Positions 1 through 9,833 of a stretch of DNA of 23,576 bases are shown here, piece after piece. Location: the NCBI GenBank assembly GCA_003427395.1, contig BFEA01000537.1, positions 414,586 through 438,161 of the forward strand. The letters run 5' to 3'. This DNA is from Chara braunii (taxonomy: Eukaryota; Streptophyta; Charophyceae; Charales; Characeae). Positions within the stretch are counted from its first letter, which is position 1, and every line of letters starts with the position of its first letter. Below the pieces are notes generated by a model, which searched no databases, was not told the DNA's origin, and saw only the letters and a list, made by a program, of their open reading frames with translations. Made by a program: the position numbers and the translations under genes.

Positions 1-46
1 CTATCTATCTCTATCTATCTATCTATCTATCTTATCTATCTATCTC
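1..46. repeat. (CTAT)n microsatellite
   Basis: Near-perfect CTAT tetranucleotide repeat with a few interruptions, starting at the window edge, so its true length is unknown. It runs directly into the (GT)n array. Confidence 0.95.
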
Positions 47-67
47 TGTGTGTGCGTGTGCGTGTGC

Positions 68-136
<69 letters not shown>
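47..136. repeat. (GT)n microsatellite, about 90 bp
   Basis: Alternating GT with GC-containing variants at its left end. Open frames through it give only Cys-Val repeats and are not genes. It is followed by a GC-rich alternating purine-pyrimidine stretch (about 140-190) that could adopt Z-DNA; this is inference. Confidence 0.95.
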
Positions 137-720
137 TGTGGCGCGCACGCGTGCGGGCGCTCTCCACAGACAGGAAGACGCGCACGCGCGCACATCCACA
201 TACGCACGCACACACCCTTCCCGTATTAGCCCCCGCTCACACTATTTTGGTTGAATCGAGTAGAATCACCCAGGAGAGTCCTAGTGTGAGTAGTCTCATC
301 AACTTCGCTGCCTAACTTCTGCACTCCTGTCCAGTCAGGCTTCAGAGCTTCTGTTGTCCTTTTTAGCGCCAGTCAACTTGAGGACTTCAGCGATGGAACG
401 AAAGCATGCCGTACTAATTTTGGAAAACCAAACCGAGAAACTATTTTGAAAAATTAAATGAAGGCATGCCGTTGGAAGCTGTGGGGTAGCCGTTGATTGC
501 GGATGCCAGTTAAGCACACACGAGGGCGTACTCACACTTGCACTTTCCCGAATGTATGCCACAGACGTGGGTGAATCCGTCAGGGGTGCGTTTTCCCCCC
601 TGAGACATTTCGCCCCCAAGACTTTTTTGTCGCCCTTCATTATACCCGTCGTTGATTTGGGCTGGTTTGGTCGTTGGAAGGTTCGAAAAATGCAGGCAGG
701 TGCAGGCACGGCACTATGGG
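137..720. other. No gene recognised
   Basis: Mixed-composition DNA. The open frames on both strands (for example 335-709 minus) have no recognisable domain, and the + frame running on from 552 continues into the tandem repeat. AAGGCATGCCGT-like words occur twice (about 402-413 and 461-472). I see no RNA gene. Confidence 0.5.
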
Positions 721-985
721 GGGTGGTGGCAGTTTCTTTGAAAAATTGCGGGACCGGTAGCTGCCCGTGGGACCGCGCGCTGGGTTTTAGTCAAAACGGT
801 GGCAAAGTAACGGCAGCCCATGGGACTGCGCGCTGGTTTTTGGTCGAAACGGTGGCAAAGCAGCGGCAGGGTGGATCTTTTTGGGGGGGTGGCAGTTTCG
901 TTGAAAAATGGGGGACCGGTAGCTGCCCGTGGGACCGCACGTTGGTTTTGGTCGAAACGGGGGCAAAGCAGCGACAGGGTGGAAA
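721..985 (+). repeat. GC-rich tandem repeat, two full units and one partial
   Basis: Unit one spans about 721-816, a shortened unit about 817-887, and a second full unit 888-982. Shared words are GGTGGCAGTTTC, GGGACCGGTAGCTGCCCGTG, TGGTCGAAACGG and GGCAAAGCAGCG. The short unit lacks the GGCAGTTTC/GACCGG half. A 163-codon frame runs through it (552-1043), but it is open only because the unit lacks stops there; the peptide has no known domain. Most likely non-coding repeat DNA. Confidence 0.8.
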
Positions 986-1188
986 AGTGGAAAAGTCTGA
1001 ATCAGAAAGGGCACAGCCTTGGCCGCAGGTTGAAACGACGTAGTACCTCCATTGCATTTGCAAGTGCAAACAGATGTGTCTGAACGTGGACGTATTCAAC
1101 GCCCTACACGTTCAGCGCCCGATTGAGTGAGTCACATGTGACAAAACAACTTTTATTTAATTAAAAAAAACTTCATTCTCATCACTAC

Positions 1189-1238
<50 letters not shown>
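1189..1238. repeat. (CAT)n microsatellite
   Basis: About 16 uninterrupted CAT trinucleotides. A smaller ATC cluster follows at about 1310-1326. Confidence 0.95.
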
Positions 1239-1338
1239 ACTTGTCATCATAAGATGTTTGCTCTTCAAGGCATTGTTTGCCGCTCACATCAGCAGGTGAG
1301 TTGGTCGTCACCATTATCATCATCATCTCCTTGACTTA

Positions 1339-1722
1339 GTAAAAATTTGGGCAGCTTCTTCTTTAAAAAAGTAGACTTTCCAGATTCATATTAAGTCAGA
1401 TAAGAACTCGAAATAAAACCTGAGTTGTGTTAAAACAAATTTAACTAACCTTTTAAATTTATAAAAATTTTGGCAGTGTTTCCTGCAGAAAAAATAGTTT
1501 TCCAAAATTTACACAAAGCTAAATACTAAGTCTGAAAATAATCTTAACTCTCCAAATTCGAATTTTGTATAACTCCCCGAATTAGTAAAAATTTAGACAG
1601 CACTTCCCCTAGAAAATAAGGTTTTCTAGATTCCTGCTAGACAACAACCTGAACTGTTAAAAATAGATTTCACGAACTCCTTGGATTTGTAGAAATTTCG
1701 GCAGCGCTTCCCGTAGAGAAAG
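1339..1722. repeat. AT-rich diverged tandem repeat, four copies of a roughly 105-124 bp unit
   Basis: The motif 'AGTAAAAATTTGGGCAGC' and its variants recur near 1339, 1460, 1584 and 1689. Each is followed about 10-15 bases later by an A-rich word of the form AGAAAAAATAG and then TTTTCC. Inter-motif segments also align (for example ACAAAGCTAAATACTAAGT against ACAAAGCCAAGTATAATAA). A lone similar word, AATTTTGGCAGCGCGTCTC, occurs near 3150. I recall similar AATTTCGGCAG motifs in non-coding parts of plant Ty3/gypsy elements, but cannot verify that here. Confidence 0.7.
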
Positions 1723-2582
1723 TAGCTTACGAAGATTTATACAAAGCCAAGTATAATAAATGATCATAGAAAATGCGAGAATTGACCTAAGTAAAAAAAT
1801 CAACTCAGAAAATGTAGAATTTGAACTAACTGTTATTGCTCTAGCACATGTTGAGCCTCTAAAACAACTACCTATCAAACGGAAACTCGGGATAGGTAGT
1901 GGTCTCATTCAGTCACATAGAAGTTCAAACCACAATGATAAGTTATCTCACCAACCCCAAGCTTAAACCTTATCAAACAATAGCTCCTAGTCTTTCAATG
2001 ATTCGTCTCTTGTACTCAACTTATAAAAGGCATAAAGCTAGACCATCCAAACTTGTGAAAACCTGTCTAGCTCAGTCATTGGATATACACAAACACAGAG
2101 CGCCACAACTTTTTTCTTCCTTGGGCATGTGACTAAGTTGTCCAACCTAGTCGCTTAAGTTTTTTTGTTACCCAGTCTCTGCTAATATGAGTAATTGAGA
2201 GAGGACGTGAATGACCTTTTGTGAAAAGACTACAACTCGTAGAGTTGTACAACAACCATTTTCTTTTAATTGAAGTGTTACACGGCTTTTTTGAGTGAGC
2301 CGATTCAAACTTCACTCAAGGTCAGTTGAATGACTCAGATTTCTCTACACACATGCGTTCACCCACACTTTATTTGATCCTGTTTATTTTAAATGTTTAG
2401 AAAAAAATGTAGGGGAAAGTTGTGCGAGTCATGCATGTGCACGAAAAAGTCTGACATGAATATGAGGTTGCATTGGATTCCTTTGAATTTTTTTATTTTG
2501 CATGATATGTTGGTAGGTAGAAGAATGCTTGCAAAGGAGGTTGATTGTGTTTACATGGGATAATGAAAACACTTGTATGTTT
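1723..2582. other. AT-rich stretch, no gene recognised
   Basis: Frames of 60-83 codons are scattered on both strands without recognisable domains. An A-box-like word (TAGCTCAGTCATTGG, about 2068) has no B-box partner. I see nothing else. Confidence 0.5.
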
Positions 2583-2665
2583 TTCTATGTTTCACCTGCC
2601 TACTTGTCAAAAAGATTATTGTTTTGAAAAATGTTAATTATGTTTCACCCGCCTACTTATCAAGC
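2583..2665 (+). repeat. Short direct duplication of about 27 bp
   Basis: TATGTTTCACCTGCCTACTT followed by GTCAA (about 2586) is repeated with two changes about 54 bp downstream (about 2639). A third diverged trace, CTACCTATACCTGTCCAAAAG, lies near 2732. Confidence 0.7.
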
Positions 2666-4157
2666 ATATAAGGTCTAATGGTATTAATTTTTTTTTTTCA
2701 TGATTCATCATTTCTATTCCGAATGATTTTATCTACCTATACCTGTCCAAAAGATTCTCATTTTTTATCTCCTCTGACTTTTTTCGTCTAAGTTACCTTG
2801 AACTTACGAGAAATGAGAATAATTAAAAGTTATTTGCAGTGGGCACATTCTCTTTCTCTAGGGAACATTTGGAGAAGGTGTTCGTTGCTTTAGGAGTCGG
2901 TCATGTTATTGACTCAGAGTGAACCGCTTTATGGGTGGGTACTCTGCCGATTCGGTGGAGATGGCCCCACTTCAAGTTCTAAGATGAGAGTTTTGAACGC
3001 AAGCGAGAAGGAGTACCCTATACCACTTCCTAGAGGGTAAATCATTCAAGTTCGCAAAGCAGTCTGTCATCCGAAAAGATTAGAAACGTATGAAGACCTG
3101 TGTATGCATGTCTAATACTTAGGTCGGCGGTAGGTTGAATAAATAATTTTGGCAGCGCGTCTCATCAAGTCAAAATTGAGGCAGACCGATGACCTTGTCG
3201 GTTGCATCGAGGTTATTGTCGAAGTTATTTCCTAATTGGCGGATTTTTATTTTTTTTTGAGTTCGACTCGAGGTGGTCAGGTTTTATTTTGACTGTATTA
3301 TTGAATGCATCATATGATGATTTGAATTTTTTCAGTTATCATTTCAGATTGGGTATACATTCCTACGATTGATTTTTTTTAATGTAATTATGCGAGGTTG
3401 TTATAACTTTATTTTGATTGTATGCCTATGGAACTGGGATTCATTTTGGTTTCACACTTAGTTGAGACTGTCCTTGTCGATCGTTGTCTCCTTCGTACTT
3501 AGGAGATCAGCGCCCTAAGAATGAACGACACTCGGGCGCACTTGGCGTTAGCCAAGTGTACCTATACTGCAACAAGCGAGCAAACATCATCGACTGACCT
3601 ACCTCTGCCATTGCATTTAAAAACTTTCCCACGTGGGTCAATAGCTCGATAGGGATACGCCCCAAAGGGTGGTTACAGCCCCGTAAGGAAGGCAAGTTGT
3701 GCCCCGCGAGAACCTATCGTGTTGTAGGAGACCACAAAAAGTACAGTTGGCGCACCCAGCTAGAGTGACGAAGGGACAACGCGACCATGCCCATCTCAGC
3801 AGTTCGCGGGATTATTTTGCGTTGTTCTCGGTTGTCTCTTGTTTTGTTTTTGTTTTACTCCTGCGTGACATGGTCGGGAGGGCTCCCGCACTTTGCATGA
3901 AGGCGGGAACCGATACGCTTAACAGTGGCAACACAGTACTTCAATGCAAGGAAAAAACAAAGATAAAGATGAGTGCAGTAAACAAGATGAGCAATAAAGG
4001 ACATGACTTCGAATTCGAAGTTTTAGCCCCATGTTCACAATCGCAGGGTTTCGGCGTAGGACCTTGAAAGAATGACAGTGACACGTGTTATTTCGACAGA
4101 GGCGACAAGACTGAAGATGTTGTGGAACTGCGTGTTTGTAACTCATGTCACAACGAG
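2666..4157. other. No gene recognised
   Basis: The AT-rich part (2666-3480) holds only the isolated AATAAATAATTTTGGCAGCG word (3139-3158), which resembles the 1339-1722 repeat motif. The more GC-balanced part (3480-4157) has open frames at 3507-3695 minus and 3699-4067 plus, whose peptides I do not recognise. No RNA gene is seen. Confidence 0.5.
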
Positions 4158-4184
4158 GGAGAAAGAGAGAAAGAGAGAGAGAGA

Positions 4185-4260
<76 letters not shown>

Positions 4261-4280
4261 GAGAGAAAAAAAAAAAAAAA
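4158..4280 (+). repeat. (GA)n tract ending in poly-A
   Basis: Purine tract: GA dinucleotides with GAAA interruptions, then about 14 A. Long Ser-Leu and Arg-Glu frames through it are artefacts. Confidence 0.95.
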
Positions 4281-4554
4281 ACTTTGAAGTGTGAAAAGGA
4301 GATGTGTGGAGAGAGTTAATGCGTTTCTCCAAGAGTAATAAAAGTTCGAGGTAGTAAGAGTATAGCATGATATCTTGCGCACAAAAAATGATAGACTAAG
4401 TGCGCTTTGGGGACAAAGAGTTGAGTACTGGGTGTCACACTCTTGCGACAGTGGTGCCTTGATGTGAATAAATGACCTCCAATAGAAAACCATGTCACTC
4501 AAAGTGGCCATGTGTGACTTGAAAGAAACTAAGTGAGATTTGTTTATCTAGAGA

Positions 4555-4639
<85 letters not shown>

Positions 4640-4905
4640 GTGATGTGTCAAGATGAGGGATTTAGACACGGGTTAAAATGTTTCTCCTATAATAATGAAA
4701 ACTCGTGTATAGCATAGTCTCATTCGAAAAAAATGAATTAGTGTGGGTGGGGGCAAAATAGTTGAGTACTGGGCGCCACATTCTCATGACAATGATGCCT
4801 TAATGTGATTATATGGCCTCCAGTACAGAACCATGTGACCGAAACTGGCAAAGTGTCACCTGAAGGAAAACAAAGCGAGAGTCACTTATTGGGGGAGAGA
4901 GAGAA
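4281..4905 (+). repeat. Two diverged tandem copies of a roughly 270 bp unit, separated by (GA)n
   Basis: Copy 1 covers about 4281-4550 and copy 2 about 4638-4895, with an intervening (GA)n at 4551-4637. Shared landmarks in order are GTATAGCAT, GAGTTGAGTACTGGG(T/C)G (copy 2 has TAGTTGAGTACTGGGCGCC), TGATGCCTTAATGTGA-like, GACCTCCA/GGCCTCCAGTA, ACCATGT and CTGAAGGAAA-like words. A third partial copy resumes at 6459, beyond the inverted-repeat element, so the family forms an interrupted array. Confidence 0.75.
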
Positions 4906-4945
4906 TATATATATATATATAGAGAGAGAGAGATACATATATATA

Positions 4946-6405
4946 AGGTTGTCAGGCCGAACGTACGGAGACCCCTAAGCTGACCCCAGAACGTTCGGGC
5001 GTTCGGGTACCCGTACAGGGCCCAAACTTGAAGGGGTTCGGACCCCGCAAAATATTAACTTGACACCCAAATATTATTATTTTTTTTTGAATTTGTTTTT
5101 GTGAGTTCTTTGTGATGTAAGGTATTCCCCGCTAAATTTTGAAGTCATTCTGCGGTGGTGTCAAAACTTGCTTGCCCACTCACAAATTGGTTTTTTTTCT
5201 CTTTTCACGTTTTGTTCTTCCTTTATTTCGGGGCATAAAACAATTTATTATTTTTTCAAACTTTATTCGTAGATTCTCTATTATGTAAGATACACATATA
5301 TAAAATTTTATGGTATTTGTCACAGCCATAAAAAAAAGAAAAATTGCCAAAGATGGTGGTGTCAAAAACGTGCTCGCCCACTCAATAATTTAATTCTCGT
5401 TTTATTTTTTTAATTTTTATTATTATTATTTATTTTTAGTATTTGATTTTTATTTCGAATTTGGTAAAGATGTTGGATATAACGTTAAGGCAAATTTTGT
5501 TTAGTCTATTATTCTGCATAACATATATTGTTTTTCAAATTGTTTGATTTTTTTTTTTTTTTTTTTTTTTTTGATCCGTGTTCTGCTGAACGATCGAACG
5601 CGCCGAGAGGGGGTGCCGAACGTTCGGGCGTTCGGGTTCGGGCGTTCGGCCCATCCCGAACGTGGGCAACCCTGCCGAACGCCCAAACCCGAACGCCCGA
5701 ACGTACGGGACCCCTTTGGAAGGTGTTCGGCCGTTCGGGCCGAACGCGGACCCAAAAAAGAAAAAAAGAAAAAAAAAAAAAGTTTTCAAAAAATTCCGGA
5801 AAAACAATATGTTATGGAGAAACATAAACTAAACAACATTTGCTCGGGCACTACATCGAAATTATTTACCAAACTTGAATTAAAAATCAAATACAGAACA
5901 TAAACACTATGATAAAAATAAGGAAAAATAAAAAGAGAATTAAAATGAGTGAGTGTGCAAGCACCTTTTCGACACCGCCATCTTTGCTAATTTTAATTAT
6001 TTTTTGGCATTGACAAATGCCCTGAAAATTTACAGATATGTAGTTTACATAATCAATAACTCATTAAAAAATATTCAAAAAATAATAATTTTTTTTTAGG
6101 CCCCGAAATAAAGTGAAAACAAAAAGTTAAAAGTGAAAAAAACAAAACAGTGAGTGGGCGAGCACGTTTTGACACCCCATCTTTGACGATTTTTAATGTT
6201 TTTTTGGCTTAGCAAAATGGCTTCAAAATCCATAGGCTTGTAGGTTACATCATAGAGAACTTGCTAAAACAAATGCAGAAAAAAAACCTATTTTTAGTCC
6301 CCGAATTTTGTTTTGGCGGGGGCCGAACCTGAAGGTGTTCGGCCCCCGAACGCCCGAATGTTCGGGGGCCATCCCGGGGGCCCCCGGACGTTCGGTCAAG
6401 TAACC

Positions 6406-6408
<3 letters not shown>
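4946..6408. mobile_element. Composite inverted-repeat (foldback-type) DNA element in a (TA)n site
   Basis: Two AT-rich arms (about 5061-5572 and 5759-6300) are inverted copies of each other, flanked and separated by GC-rich blocks rich in GTTCGGGCGTTCGG words. A marker word, GTCAAAAACGTGCTCGCCCA, occurs in variants at about 5156 and 5356 in the left arm, and as its complement at about 5947 and 6150 in the right arm, so each arm also holds a roughly 200-bp internal duplication. Both arms share TTATTTCGGGGC (about 5224; complement about 6100) and TTCTGCATAACATAT/ATAACATATTGTTTTTCC. The right end reads GTCAAGTAACCCTG before (TA)n, and the core contains GGGCAACCCTG at about 5665-5675. The element may therefore be two head-to-head copies of one unit. 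The left edge follows (TA)n/(GA)n at about 4905-4945. No transposase frame is present, so it is non-autonomous. Confidence 0.75.
5573..5758. repeat. GC-rich GTTCGGGCG core of the composite element
   Basis: Dense direct and inverted copies of CCGAACGCCCGAACG and CGTTCGGGCGTTCGG make this block self-complementary. Similar blocks sit at both outer ends of the element (4953-5050 and 6320-6395). An internal GGGCAACCCTG, matching the outer right terminus TAACCCTG, suggests a fossil element boundary at about 5675. Confidence 0.75.

Positions 6409-6458
<50 letters not shown>
6409..6458. repeat. (TA)n microsatellite at the right edge of the composite element
   Basis: About 24 TA units directly abut the CCCTG end of the element. 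Shorter TA tracts (about 4906-4920 and 4937-4945) lie on the left side. This suggests insertion into, or expansion from, a TA target. Confidence 0.9.
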
Positions 6459-6461
<3 letters not shown>

Positions 6462-6570
6462 GAAGTGTGGAGAGGAGGTATGTGGAGAGAGTCAAAATGT
6501 TTCGCCACGAATAATGGAAGTTCGCGGTAGCGAGAGTATAGCATGGTCTTATGTAGAGAAAATGAGATGA
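6459..6570 (+). repeat. Third, partial copy of the 4281-4905 unit
   Basis: TTGAAGTGTGGAGAGGAGG, TGTGGAGAGAGT, AATGTTTC, AGAGTATAGCATGGTCT and AGAAAATGAGA match copy 1 (4283-4400) in order. Similarity stops near 6570. Confidence 0.8.
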
Positions 6571-8120
6571 ACAGCGATGGTTGTAAGAAGTTTTCAGTCC
6601 AAGGACGATTGTCAACTACATTGTGTTCCTTTGGTATTGTTCAAGACTTTGGCCACGAGGCATAATGCCCACATGGCGAACTTGAAAATGCGCGGTTGCG
6701 ATTCAGTCGATTCCCGCTCCCATCCGGAGGCTATCATTCTTTCCGGTTGGTACTGCCCAACTGTGGACCGCCGCGACGGGGGCTAGCACGACGCCCTACC
6801 TGACAGGATGAGTGTTAAACTTGCCTTCGGACCACGGATGTTCCTCCATAGACCACGGGACATCCAAAGACACAAAAAAAGGTCGCCTTCCTCTTAGGAT
6901 GAGGGACGTGGGTTGGCATTTTCTTGTTATCCGTGGAAGCTATAACGATGCGGCAGGTCGCAGTCGTACAACCACGACGACATTTGTTTCCACTCTCCTT
7001 CGAATGCCACGCAGAGACCTCATAACACAGGAAGAAGTGGGATCCTGGAAAGTCACGGTGTCACTTCTCCTCGGAAAGATCGCTGTATCACATAGTCTTG
7101 GTTACCTTAGGGCTCTCTTTTGGTGGGGCATGGGTTCTAGGAAGGATTTGATTGTAGACTCGCTGGGCCGAGGGGTGGTTTGACACTATACCTACTTGAG
7201 GAGGGGCCCTGCAACAGTGGATGTGTCTTAGGAGTCCTCTGGGTTCGCATAAAGCTGGGATAGACCTCAATGGAGGATATCATTGGGGAACCTGCATTTG
7301 AGGATGTCTTCGGGGGTGAGGGTTTGTCTGTTACCTACATGGAGAATACATCAGATTAGAATAGTCCAGAGTAACTCTCATTGATGACAGAGGTTGGGGG
7401 AGCATGTGGGCAGTGAAACGGCTGAGGAAAAAAACTGGAGCTACTGTGGGGGATGTTAATAAAATGATGCCTAGACATCCAGTTGATTATAGAGGTACGG
7501 GGAGCCAACTGAGTACGGAAACTGGAGATGTTATAGGTTCGAATAACCTCTGCAAAAATTAAAGAATAACCAGAGGTTTCTTATGATGATAAAGCTAGGA
7601 TCTCTCTAACAGAAAACAACTAGGGTTTTTCTATGGGACATGTAGTGGCGTGCTAACACCTAGCGCTCGAAGTGCCCAGTATGACGTGGTTTGTTCGATA
7701 GTGCTTCAATCAGGGCTGGGAAGGAAGGTGAGAACCTGCTTAGCGCTGATTCATATAACCCCTGTCCTGTCAAAGGTAACTAGAATTGGTGATGATCATG
7801 GGCTTACTCAAGTAGGACCTTGGAAGTAAGGATGCGTCGAAGATCTTAATGATGAGTAAGGGTGGGAGGATGTCTCATAGGGGAACGGTTATGCAATACA
7901 TTGGGCTGATCAAATGGTCGGTTGCTGATGGGCCTGCCATATGCCTGGTAGCCAGCCTCTACAACAACGTGGACTATCTTTAAACCACCAGTAGTTGGCC
8001 CAACTATCGGCTGCGGGAAAAAAAGAGTAAAAACGTTTCTAGCCTGATGACTTTGGGCGCTCTTGTAGTAGCCCGTACGTTTTCTAAAATCGTGGCGAGT
8101 TAACGGGCACGACTAGAGGA
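6571..8120. other. No gene recognised in about 1.5 kb
   Basis: Balanced composition. The longest frames (6577-6786 and 6812-7183, both plus) have no domain I recognise, and nothing links them as exons. Nothing longer than about 124 codons is open. No tRNA-like box pair is seen. Confidence 0.5.
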
Positions 8121-8141
8121 AGTAGTGGTGGTTTAAAAAAA

Positions 8142-8504
8142 TGGAAAATTTTTGAAATGCCCCTCCAACTTCCATTGATTTGCAGTTTGCCCCTCCGCTA
8201 GCCGACTTACCCTGTTGTGTCCCTGGGGCCTCTGAAGTTTCTCGCAAGCCCCTGTTAGTGAGGGGTGCAACTATCCAATATGTCCCTCTGATCGTTGATG
8301 GTCACCAACGTCCATTCCCCTGGCCCTGGGAAGGGAGCTACAAAGGCATACTGGAAACTTCGGTACCGGTAGGGCATATTGAACATATCAAGTTTTTTTT
8401 CGGAAACTTCAATCATTGTTAGAGGGGCGCGACGGGGTAAGTCGGCCACCAGAGGGGCATACCGCAAATAAATGGAAGTCGGAGAGGCAATTAAAAAAGT
8501 TTAC
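8142..8504. mobile_element. Foldback/MITE-like inverted repeat with arms phased at 30 bp
   Basis: The left arm (about 8142-8286) and right arm (about 8371-8504) are imperfect inverted copies. Left-arm words TGCCCCTCCAACTTCCATTG, GATTTGC and GCCGACTTACCC match the complement of right-arm words at 8481-8460, 8468-8460 and 8446-8435. Along the left arm G(C/T)CCCT starts at 8159, 8189, 8219, 8249 and 8282. On the right its complement AGRGGGGC/GGAGAGGC starts at 8421, 8451 and 8481, an exact 30-bp step. No transposase is encoded. Flanking target duplications could not be fixed by eye. AGTAGTGGTGGTTTAA (8121-8136), just outside the left arm, recurs elsewhere in the window. Confidence 0.75.
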
Positions 8505-9833
8505 CGAATCTGACCCTTGGAGCCTCGTCACACAAGCACAACTATCAGTAAAAAAGTGAAAAGTCGTTGGTCGACATACCCCACCTTCGCCACACAGGTT
8601 GTTGAGGGGCAAGGTCTTTGGTCATGGCCAAATGGACTCCACCTTTCTTTTGTTTTTTCTTTTTTCCCCCCACACAACACGGGTATCATGGAACAGTCCC
8701 TGTCACCCACCAGGGCACTCGGTGGTTTATGGTCATGGTAGGCTTTTAGGAGAGTGTCTTGTAGGACTCGGACCTGTCCCAAGTCCTCTGGGCCGTGGTA
8801 GTCCCAGACATTAGATTAGATTAGACTATATCAACCTAGTGTTCGAAAAGCGGACAAGTATTCACTCACAGGAACACATAGTAAAGGTTACAGATTCTCT
8901 TCTAGGTATGTAGACATTCTGGGTTAACACACCACAATCGTATGAAAGAAAACCTAACTTCTTTGTTATGATTGATAAGAAGTAGGAGTTGGAACTCAGG
9001 GTATACTCATTCGAGGACCAAAAGACCCTAAATCCCAAAATTTGAGTCAGTTTTCGGGTCACACTGGAGAGGCCCACTGCCCAAATACCTCAAACGGTGA
9101 CCCTTTTGTCAGCGGCCTGCGGGGCTGCAGGAGGGGGTGGTCTCATATTACCTTTCGTTTTTTTTTTTAATGTTCGTGAATTGAAGAAAATCGTAGACGA
9201 AGAAGAAAGCCCCCCAAACAACTGGGGTGAGGTCCCATTAGCAGTTGGATAGGAGTGTGGCCGATCCAGTGTGACACTGAGTGGCAGCGGGCTGACAAGT
9301 TCATTACAAATTTATGGGCTGAAAAAACAGGAGAAAGGCAAAAGAAGAAAAAAAAGAAACAGAGACATCCCAACGGAAATCACGGCAGAGTGATTTGAAG
9401 GTGGTGGTTGTAACAACAGTGAACAAAGTAACCGCACATTTTTTGAAATAAACTCGACTTCTGTCAGCAGTGATCCTGACACGCTCCATATACTCCGTGA
9501 TTGAAGGAGGGTTCCACCCAATGAGATAATTGCACAACAACAAGTAAACCATTGAAAATCTTCTATCAAGTGGGCCTATGGCCGACCCCACCCTCTTTTG
9601 GGGCTGGCCACACCCCCAACCGATTGAAAAGATCCTGGCGGGAAACTTTCTTTGCACGGCCATGCCCAGTGTTAAGGAGAGGAGGGGCACAAAAATCTCC
9701 TTAGTTTTTCGAGTAATACATGTAAAATACTAACCGTGAGATTACGAGTACTGCACGACAGGATTTGGGTCACTCAACTGCCCCACAAACTTGTTTCTAT
9801 CCTATCCCGTTGCTAGTGGGACCTCGCTCCTGG
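8505..9833. other. No gene recognised in about 1.3 kb
   Basis: A 128-codon minus-strand frame at 9304-9690 and several shorter ones have no recognisable motif. A short ATTAG repeat sits near 8810-8824 and a poly-T of about 9 bases near 9159-9168. Nothing else is supported. Confidence 0.5.

Noticed and set aside
2068-2082. A-box-like TAGCTCAGTCATTGG as a tRNA or SINE
   Set aside because: No B box or paired stems follow at tRNA spacing.
4100-4370. Long Arg-Glu and Ser-Leu frames through (GA)n tracts (also at 19.4, 20.3 and 21.9 kb)
   Set aside because: They are translations of microsatellites with no unique coding sequence.
9304-9690. 128-codon minus-strand frame as a gene
   Set aside because: No recognisable motif and no neighbouring exons; the length is within chance for this much sequence on six frames.
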